Source of the DNA: an uncultured bacterium
Lineage (GTDB): Bacteria; Patescibacteriota; Dojkabacteria; CALFHW01
Direction of reading: 5' to 3'
Assembly: GCA_937876695.1 (NCBI GenBank)
Contig: CALFHW010000023.1
Span: forward strand, 1-6,254
DNA length: 6,254 nucleotides
A program made the position numbers and the translations under genes. The notes beneath the pieces were generated by a model. The model made no database searches, was not told where the DNA came from, and was given only the letters and a program-made list of their open reading frames with translations. This document shows positions 1 through 4,263 of the stretch, one piece after another (position 1 is the stretch's first letter; the number at the start of each line of letters is the position of its first letter).

Positions 1-144
1 GTGGTAGGGCTAGGTACTGCAATTGGGGCAAGTATAGTTGCTGGTTTATTAATTAGTTTATTGAATATTACAGTTGATACACTCGACGATATACCATTTT
101 TAGATAGTGTAATTGAAAGTGTGCGTTCGCAGCAGGGTAACTGA
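1..144 (+). CDS. C-terminal fragment of a membrane-anchored protein (5' end outside window)
   Basis: The frame is open from the first base and ends at TGA 142-144, giving 47 residues. The first ~23 visible residues (VVGLGTAIGASIVAGLLISL and the following LNI) are strongly hydrophobic with small Gly/Ala residues and would form one membrane helix. An acidic, polar tail of about 24 residues ending SVRSQQGN follows. I do not recognise the family. The frame begins with GTG at base 1, so a complete 47-residue membrane peptide cannot be excluded, but a cut-off larger gene is more likely. The S51 peptidase starts 21 bp downstream on the same strand, so the two are probably co-transcribed. The AT-rich composition matches that peptidase and the - strand pair at 982-2659. 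Confidence 0.55.
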   Translation: MVGLGTAIGASIVAGLLISLLNITVDTLDDIPFLDSVIESVRSQQGN

Positions 145-165
145 TTAAATTGTTAACTTACAAAG

Positions 166-807
166 ATGAAACTTTACTTATCCTCATACAAATTTGGTGA
201 TGAACCTGAAAAGTTAACTCAGTTAGCTCCAGCCAATAAAAAAATTGCTGTAATTGCCAACCCACTCGATTTTAGCACTGACCTCGAAAGAAGGGCTGCG
301 TCTGAACAGAAGCAAATGGATGGATTGAGAGAGTTAGGGTTTGAACCAGAAGTGCTAGATCTAAGAAATTACTTTGGTAAGAAGGATGAGTTAAGAACTA
401 GAATGGATGAATATGGCTCTATCTGGGCAATTGGAGGGAATGCTTTTCTACTGCGAAGTGCAATGGAGCAAAGTGGACTAGCTGAGATACTAAGAGATTA
501 CAAAACTAGAGAAGACAAATCTGAGTTTCTGTACGCTGGATTTTCGGCAGGAGCTTGTGTATTAGCGCCGTCATTAAAGGGAATAGATTTGGCCGATGAA
601 CCAAATAAGGTTACAGAGATTTACGGCACTCCTGTAATTTGGGAGGGAATAGGACTTATTGATTACTCTATAGCGCCTCATTACCGTTCTGACCACCCTG
701 AATCTGCCATGATTGAAGAGGCAGTGAAATATTTTGAACGAGAAGGAATAAACTACAAAGCTCTTAGGGATGGTGAGGTAATTGTTTCGGAAATTAGAGA
801 ATGGTGA
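166..807 (+). CDS. Peptidase S51 family protein (PepE / Lmo0363-like serine peptidase)
   Basis: This 213-residue protein has the S51 layout, a class I glutamine-amidotransferase-like fold with a serine nucleophile. Visible marks are the IGGNAFLLR segment (89-97, equivalent to the family's GG-N-x-F loop), the nucleophile elbow YAGFSAGA (123-130) with Ser127 as probable catalytic residue, and APHYRSDHPES (170-180) with His172 as probable catalytic histidine. The acidic third member cannot be fixed by eye; Asp141, Asp144 and Glu145 are candidates. Length fits the family (about 200-240). Known members are cytoplasmic; Salmonella PepE cleaves Asp-X dipeptides, while Lmo0363-type relatives have less clear substrates, so I leave the specificity open. 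No signal peptide is seen. The ATG has no Shine-Dalgarno sequence (cttacaaag precedes it). It ends at TGA at normal length. It probably shares a transcript with the fragment upstream and converges on the HEPN gene. Confidence 0.85.
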   Translation: MKLYLSSYKFGDEPEKLTQLAPANKKIAVIANPLDFSTDLERRAASEQKQMDGLRELGFEPEVLDLRNYFGKKDELRTRMDEYGSIWAIGGNAFLLRSAMEQSGLAEILRDYKTREDKSEFLYAGFSAGACVLAPSLKGIDLADEPNKVTEIYGTPVIWEGIGLIDYSIAPHYRSDHPESAMIEEAVKYFEREGINYKALRDGEVIVSEIREW

Positions 808-902
808 TTTATCCACGACACAGTTGCATTCTTGTCACCTGAAAACGTCGGATTCTGATGCAGCATAATGAAAGATTTAAGTTTAACCGCTCTTCATTTG
901 TT

Positions 903-925
903 GAAATTCGGGATTTCCGAACTTC
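903..925. terminator. Imperfect hairpin between convergent genes, possible weak bidirectional terminator
   Basis: TTCGG (907-911) and CCGAA (917-921) pair around a 5-base loop. GAA (903-905) and TTC (923-925) extend the stem after one A-C mismatch, giving eight pairs. It lies between the stop of the S51 peptidase (807) and the stop of the HEPN gene (982), where a terminator for both strands would be expected. Neither side has a real U-run, so intrinsic termination would be weak. The other 150 or so bases of this 174-base gap show no convincing gene. Confidence 0.25.
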
Positions 926-981
926 TTCATAGCGTCATCAATTACGAGCCTAATCTAGTTAGATAGGAAATAACTTTGACC

Positions 982-2046
982 CTATATTTTAAGAAATTTA
1001 AGAATCTGATCTGGACCTAATTTCAAATCATCTTTTGAATTCTTAACTAAAAGAATAATGTGATGCTGTATCAATGACATAATAAGCCCATAGACGCCCA
1101 CCCTATAGGGAAATGTATTTTCACCAATTAAGTTCACTTTAAAGATTTTGGCCAGTTTATTCCAATAGCGATTTGAAGGCTTCATAATTGTACTTAACGT
1201 GCCATGTGCAATATCGGAACGAATATCATACAAGGTTTTAAACAATTCTCTTGCTTCATCGAAAGATAACTTGCTCTTATTTTGCCTTTCCTTATCAAAA
1301 TCTTGATCTTTGAGATTCCTTTCATAGATTATTGCCCCGACTAGGCTGAACCTTAATCGAATCTCTTCCTTACTATCCCCTAGAAAAAGGCTCTCAAGAG
1401 CTGCGACAAGTATAACCACACCTACTATTAGCTCTGTTTCACGTACGTATGTCTGCAATGAAAATACGACGTTGAAATTCATAAATGACTCCCGGATTAG
1501 CATAAGCTTTCTCAAGAAATCTGGGTGGCCCTTTAGATACATATAGTGTTTTTCTAGCTCACCCCAGGGATAGGCTTGCATGTTTCTCGTTTGGGAGTCA
1601 AAAAAAGATAAATCAGATACTCTTGGGGATGTAATAAGGTTTTGCCCAGCCTCAAGGACCAGCAAATCAGGATTATCTACAATACCTGAATTACCAAAAA
1701 CATGCATAGCTTCCATGACCAGAGCTCTGTTTTTTGGTGAAGTTAAGATTTGGAAGTCAATAAGATCTCTTGGCCGGAAATCAGTTAAAAAGTAGGCTGT
1801 TAGTAAACAATGAAGATCATCTAGCAAGTTATGTAGACACTCCTGATCAACCTCCAATGTGAGTTCCACAAAATATATGCGACCTCCTGTCTTAGGAATC
1901 GGTATCCAATCACCAATCTTCTCTTCTTGCCTAAGCACTGCAGAAGGTGCGGGATTTACTTTTGCGTAGATGTATAACTTGTCATCGAGACTTTGGCTTG
2001 ACTCTTGATTTGCAGGATGCTTTAACTCACTATCGTTGTTGGGCAT
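982..2046 (-). CDS. Apea-type HEPN domain protein, putative ribonuclease
   Basis: A 354-residue soluble protein. Residues ~205-335 look like an Apea-type HEPN domain: a helix ending VAALESLFLGDSKEEIRLRF (213-232), a charged spacer, then LYDIRSDIAHG (272-282). The last carries the HEPN signature R-x4-H with Arg276 and His281, the catalytic pair in known HEPN ribonucleases. A further helical stretch closes the domain (~318-336). Residues 1-200 are not recognised; they are polar at the start, then mixed alpha/beta, with YFLTDFRPRDLIDF (85-98) the most distinctive part. HEPN proteins often act in toxin-antitoxin and anti-phage RNA cleavage. No nucleotidyltransferase (MNT) antitoxin partner is visible here, so that role is inferred. 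The ATG at 2046 lies 22 bp after the reductase-like gene, with no Shine-Dalgarno sequence, so co-transcription is likely. The gene is AT-rich and ends in TAG. Confidence 0.75.
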   Translation of the reverse strand: MPNNDSELKHPANQESSQSLDDKLYIYAKVNPAPSAVLRQEEKIGDWIPIPKTGGRIYFVELTLEVDQECLHNLLDDLHCLLTAYFLTDFRPRDLIDFQILTSPKNRALVMEAMHVFGNSGIVDNPDLLVLEAGQNLITSPRVSDLSFFDSQTRNMQAYPWGELEKHYMYLKGHPDFLRKLMLIRESFMNFNVVFSLQTYVRETELIVGVVILVAALESLFLGDSKEEIRLRFSLVGAIIYERNLKDQDFDKERQNKSKLSFDEARELFKTLYDIRSDIAHGTLSTIMKPSNRYWNKLAKIFKVNLIGENTFPYRVGVYGLIMSLIQHHIILLVKNSKDDLKLGPDQILKFLKI

Positions 2047-2068
2047 TCAAGTTTTTTTATTCATTGTT

Positions 2069-2659
2069 TTAGATAGTGATTCCACTAACCCTTTCGTAAG
2101 TCACAAATATAACTCCTTTGGGTGAAACTTTACTGCTAGTTAATTTGTAAGCTACTGGAATTGTTCCTTCATTAAATAAACGCTTACCGATACCCAGAGT
2201 TATTGGATAGATTTTAAGCCAGAATTCATCGATTAGATTATGCTTCAAAAGTGTCTGGATGAGACTACTGCTTCCCCATACTTCTATGTCTCGTCCATCC
2301 TCTTCTTTAAGTTTTTTCACTTCTTCGACAATATTTTTGCTGAGTAACACTGAATTTTCCCAATCGAGTTTGATTGATGAATCATGCGATGCCACATACT
2401 TGGTTACTTCATTAATCCGTGGCCAACCATCAGCGTTCTGTGGCCAATATCCAGCGAATATTTCATAAGTCTTGCGTCCAAGCAACAAGTCAAAATCCCC
2501 CGACATATCTTTTAGGTAAGCCTCTTCTGTGAATTCATCATTGTAGGGACCTGTCCAACCTCCAAACTTAAAACCCTCTGCTGAATCTTCCTTTGAGCCT
2601 CCTGGAGCTTGCATTACTCCATCAATTGTAAGCATTGTAGTGACTATTATCTTTCTCAT
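2069..2659 (-). CDS. Dihydrofolate reductase family protein (RibD C-terminal domain, YyaP/YwjB-like)
   Basis: The 196-residue protein is a single RibD_C / DHFR-like reductase domain at normal length. Visible marks are the N-terminal strand and substrate loop LTIDGVMQAPGG (10-21), LLLGRKTYEIFAGYWP (58-73), KYVAS (87-91), the nucleotide-binding VWGSSSLIQTLLKHNLIDEF (127-146) and YPITLGIGKRLF (151-162). The fold binds NADPH in the cytoplasm. Stand-alone members are common accessory genes in soil and Gram-positive bacteria, their physiological substrates are mostly unknown, and they should not be equated with FolA or riboflavin synthesis. It is first in a two-gene unit with the HEPN gene 22 bp downstream. 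No Shine-Dalgarno sequence precedes the ATG. A promoter-like pair at 2666-2694 would start transcription at or next to the ATG. The start is firm because MRKIIVTTMLTIDG is the usual family N-terminus. Confidence 0.88.
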   Translation of the reverse strand: MRKIIVTTMLTIDGVMQAPGGSKEDSAEGFKFGGWTGPYNDEFTEEAYLKDMSGDFDLLLGRKTYEIFAGYWPQNADGWPRINEVTKYVASHDSSIKLDWENSVLLSKNIVEEVKKLKEEDGRDIEVWGSSSLIQTLLKHNLIDEFWLKIYPITLGIGKRLFNEGTIPVAYKLTSSKVSPKGVIFVTYERVSGITI

Positions 2660-2665
2660 GACTTT

Positions 2666-2694
2666 ATTGTAGTTGGAATCTCATCAGAGGTCTA
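2666..2694 (-). promoter_or_regulatory. Predicted sigma-70-type promoter of the reductase-HEPN unit
   Basis: On the - strand, TAGACC (2689-2694) matches the -35 consensus TTGACA at four of six bases. TACAAT (2666-2671) matches TATAAT at five of six. They are separated by exactly 17 bp. Only six bases lie between the -10 box and the ATG at 2659, so the predicted start of transcription coincides with the start codon (leaderless message). Confidence 0.45.
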
Positions 2695-2727
2695 TCTATA
2701 AATTATTGTGTAGTAAGGAGGAAATCA

Positions 2728-2805
2728 TGGGGTGGGAGACGGGGGTCGAACCCGCAACCTCCGGTGCCACAAACCGGCGCTCTAACCAATTGAGCTACAA
2801 CCACC
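2728..2805 (-). tRNA. trnH: tRNA-His (anticodon GUG), with two acceptor-stem mismatches
   Basis: The 78-nt span includes the extra G-1 (2805), diagnostic of tRNA-His and facing C73 (2731), plus an encoded CCA (2728-2730). The D stem GCTC/GAGC is perfect, as is the anticodon stem CCGGT/ACCGG around the loop TTGTGGC. The anticodon GTG is at 2768-2770. The T arm is GCGGG-TTCGACC-CCCGT with a terminal G-U pair. The acceptor stem is unusual: 5' GTGGTTG faces 3' CTCCCAC, so positions 5-68 (U-C) and 6-67 (U-U) do not pair, while the other five do. Either the gene is a real variant, or its 3' end was altered by insertion, or these bases are wrong in the assembly. It lies 73 bp downstream of nth with its own promoter. 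AT-rich accessory genes begin just past its 3' end. Confidence 0.92.
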
Positions 2806-2842
2806 ATCGCCCAGCAAACCGCGGCAAACTCCTGGCATTTAG

Positions 2843-2851
2843 ATTATACCA
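2843..2851 (-). promoter_or_regulatory. Extended -10 promoter of tRNA-His
   Basis: The - strand reads TGGTATAAT, a perfect -10 hexamer (plus-strand 2843-2848) preceded by the TGn extension (2849-2851). No good -35 box is seen 16-18 bp upstream, as is common for extended -10 promoters. Transcription would begin near 2836, leaving a leader of about 30 bases for RNase P to remove. The element sits inside the nth-tRNA gap. Confidence 0.55.
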
Positions 2852-2878
2852 TCAGACTTGAAGAATTATATCCAACTC

Positions 2879-3529
2879 CTACAAATTCGGCAGTTCCCTA
2901 CAAATCGGACAATCTGCGATGATGTGTCCTCTGGCCGGGCAGTACTTGCGGCCGAAATAGATCATCTGCAGGTGCAGCTTGTTCCAACTACTCTCTGGGA
3001 AGGCCGCTTTGAGGTCGCGTTCGGTTTGGACGACGTTTTTGCCCTGGCTGAGTCCCCAGCGTTTAGCTAGTCGGTGGATATGAGTATCAACTGGGAAAGC
3101 TGGCACGCCAAAAGCCTGCGACATGATCACCGAAGCGGTCTTATGCCCTACTCCTGGCAGGCTCTCGAGTTCGGCAAAAGTGCGTGGTACTTGTCCTGCG
3201 AACTTCTCTACTAGGAGCTTAGCCATGGCCTTGAGGTGCCGCGCCTTGGTGGGTGCCAGACCCACTGGCCGGATAAGCTCCAGGATTTGTGCAACTTCCA
3301 TGCCGGACAAACTCTGCGGATCAGGCGCGGCAGCAAATAACGCGGGAGTTACTTGGTTGACCCTGGCATCAGTGGACTGCGCTGACAGCATCACTGCCAC
3401 TAGCAAAGTAAAAGCGTCGCTGTGAACTAAAGGGATTGGCACCACGGGAAAATACTTCTCTAAAAGCTCTGCGATCAAGCCGGCGTTGCCGGTTGCAGCA
3501 ACATGTTGGCTAGCCTTTTTACTTGTCAC
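2879..3529 (-). CDS. nth: Endonuclease III, DNA glycosylase / AP lyase
   Basis: At 216 residues this matches the usual length (E. coli 211). The enzyme removes oxidised pyrimidines and cuts abasic sites in base excision repair. Visible marks are LLVAVMLSAQSTDARVN (42-58), the helix-hairpin-helix LPGVGHKTASVI (124-135) with catalytic Lys130, and FPVDTHIHRLAKRWGL (145-160) with catalytic Asp148. The C-terminal iron-sulfur segment is abnormal: Cys197, Cys207 and Cys210 form C-x9-C-x2-C and the protein ends six residues later, with no fourth cysteine. E. coli has C-x6-C-x2-C-x5-C. His202 could be a ligand, or this subfamily may lack a normal cluster. The GTG start at 3529 is forced by an in-frame TAG at 3533-3535; it overlaps the upstream membrane-protein gene by 11 bp, suggesting coupled translation. 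It is GC-richer than the genes left of tRNA-His. Confidence 0.95.
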   Translation of the reverse strand: MTSKKASQHVAATGNAGLIAELLEKYFPVVPIPLVHSDAFTLLVAVMLSAQSTDARVNQVTPALFAAAPDPQSLSGMEVAQILELIRPVGLAPTKARHLKAMAKLLVEKFAGQVPRTFAELESLPGVGHKTASVIMSQAFGVPAFPVDTHIHRLAKRWGLSQGKNVVQTERDLKAAFPESSWNKLHLQMIYFGRKYCPARGHIIADCPICRELPNL

Positions 3530-4106
3530 TGTCTAAGTCAGGTGATGCTACTTGACGGGCCTCTTTCTTTTCGGCAGTTGTCAGCTTTACTACCTCACCT
3601 TTATCAGCGGCTTTAGAGTTGATCTCATCTAGGCCGTCACTGAGAGAGACTGTACCTGTACTTTCATTGTCACCCCCACCTACCCTATTATCCTCTGGCT
3701 TAGTGGTGATGTACTGACGGTTTTCGTCTAGCACCCAGAAAACTAACAAAATAATAGCGGGAATCATAGTTAGAATTGATGATAGCCCGAGTGATAGACC
3801 CAATATTTGGAGCACGAAGTTGGTCATTGATCTTTTGGGAACTGTGAAGGCCAGGTAGAAATACCCAACCATAAACACAACCATCAGCAAGAAAATAACA
3901 CAGAACATACCGAGAAAAACTACCATACTCATGCCTTCCATCTCTTCCATTGATGATGAAGGGCTAACGACTGCTGCTCCGATCATCACTACATAAAAGC
4001 CTATACAGAGGGTTGCGCAGACATACATCAGTGCCATCAGGATATTGTAAACCTGCATAAACACGTGTAAATTCTTCAAATTGCTGCTGCGGTCGTCGAT
4101 ATTCAT
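3519..4106 (-). CDS. Hypothetical integral membrane protein with charged cytoplasmic-type tail
   Basis: I do not recognise this family. From the ATG at 4106 it has 195 residues. Numbering from that Met, it has an N-terminal polar stretch (~1-18), a hydrophobic segment at ~21-48, a short acidic loop containing MEEMEG (~53-58), a second long hydrophobic segment at ~60-89, a basic loop PKRS (~90-93), and a third at ~95-126 that may be one long helix or two short ones. Three or four membrane passes fit. The last ~67 residues are hydrophilic and charged, beginning DENRQYITTKPEDN, with no cysteine or clear motif. A TTG two codons upstream (4112) could also start it; I prefer the ATG because a -10-like box lies five bases before it. 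It overlaps nth by 11 bp and follows tRNA-Arg by 40 bp, so it heads a two-gene unit with nth. No functional link to repair is evident. Confidence 0.75.
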   Translation of the reverse strand: MNIDDRSSNLKNLHVFMQVYNILMALMYVCATLCIGFYVVMIGAAVVSPSSSMEEMEGMSMVVFLGMFCVIFLLMVVFMVGYFYLAFTVPKRSMTNFVLQILGLSLGLSSILTMIPAIILLVFWVLDENRQYITTKPEDNRVGGGDNESTGTVSLSDGLDEINSKAADKGEVVKLTTAEKKEARQVASPDLDSDK

Positions 4107-4111
4107 ATTCA

Positions 4112-4117
4112 AGTGTA
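4112..4117 (-). promoter_or_regulatory. Possible -10 box for the membrane protein-nth unit
   Basis: The - strand reads TACACT (four of six matches to TATAAT) five bases before the ATG at 4106; a better-matching TACAAT is at 4122-4127. No strong -35 box is visible, only TTGGTT further upstream. The position is again compatible with a leaderless or nearly leaderless message. Seven T's in a row on the - strand (4131-4137), between tRNA-Arg and this box, could help end the tRNA transcript. Confidence 0.3.
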
Positions 4118-4146
4118 CTCAATTGTAATTAAAAAAACCAACAAAC

Positions 4147-4219
4147 TGCGCTGGACAGGATTCGAACCTGTGACCTACGGCTTAGAAGGCAGTTGCTCTA
4201 TCCACTGAGCTACCAGCGC
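4147..4219 (-). tRNA. trnR: tRNA-Arg (anticodon UCU)
   Basis: A 73-nt gene without encoded CCA (A73 is followed by GTT). The acceptor stem GCGCTGG/CCAGCGC, D stem GCTC/GAGC and T stem ACAGG/CCTGT are fully paired, and the T loop is TTCGAAT. The anticodon loop CTTCTAA places TCT at 4184-4186, reading AGA and AGG. The anticodon stem ACTGC/GCCGT has one U-C mismatch at positions 29-41 (4191 and 4179). The absence of CCA contrasts with tRNA-His in the same window and means a CCA-adding enzyme is needed. A consensus -10 lies 16 bases upstream at 4236-4241. The membrane protein and nth follow on the same strand. Confidence 0.95.
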
Positions 4220-4235
4220 GCGTATTTGCATGTTA

Positions 4236-4243
4236 ATTATAAT
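4236..4243. promoter_or_regulatory. Palindromic -10 element shared by tRNA-Arg (-) and the surface-protein gene (+)
   Basis: The 8-mer ATTATAAT is its own reverse complement, so a perfect TATAAT is present on both strands: 4238-4243 on + and 4236-4241 on -. It lies in the 44-base gap between the divergent tRNA-Arg (5' end 4219) and the large gene starting at 4264. Predicted starts are near 4250 (+, leader about 14 bases) and near 4229 (-, about 10 bases before the tRNA). Overlapping TACAAT (4243-4248) and TAATAT (4253-4258) could serve the + strand instead. No good -35 box is visible either way. Confidence 0.5.
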
Positions 4244-4263
4244 ACAATTTGCTAATATAGACT

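Noticed and set aside
883..954. Short - strand frame, 23 codons plus stop, containing MKKFGNPEFQQMKSG
   Set aside because: It reads like a protein tail and might be a gene remnant, but it is too short to support, is bounded by a TAG at 955-957, and lies across the hairpin at 903-925.
868..966. Small + strand frame of 32 codons (MKDLSLTALHLLKFG...) in the gap after the S51 peptidase, in the same frame as that gene
   Set aside because: No ribosome site or promoter, no recognisable family, and it overlaps the hairpin. Reading it as an extension of the peptidase would require reading through two TGA codons past the normal family C-terminus.
2727..2861. Open frame on the + strand starting MGWETGVEPATSG, with a strong AAGGAGG 5 bases before its ATG
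   Set aside because: It is the antisense reading of tRNA-His; translations of this kind over tRNA genes are a well-known misannotation. The AAGGAGG is simply the complement of the tRNA trailer (CCTCCTT), whose likeness to the 16S 3' end I take as chance.
2858..3425. Frames on the + strand opposite nth
   Set aside because: The - strand frame is unambiguous endonuclease III with its catalytic motifs; the + frames have no family features.
4131..4137. T7 run on the - strand after tRNA-Arg as an intrinsic terminator
   Set aside because: No separate hairpin precedes it other than the tRNA itself, and a promoter-like box follows at once, so I mention it only as a possible aid.
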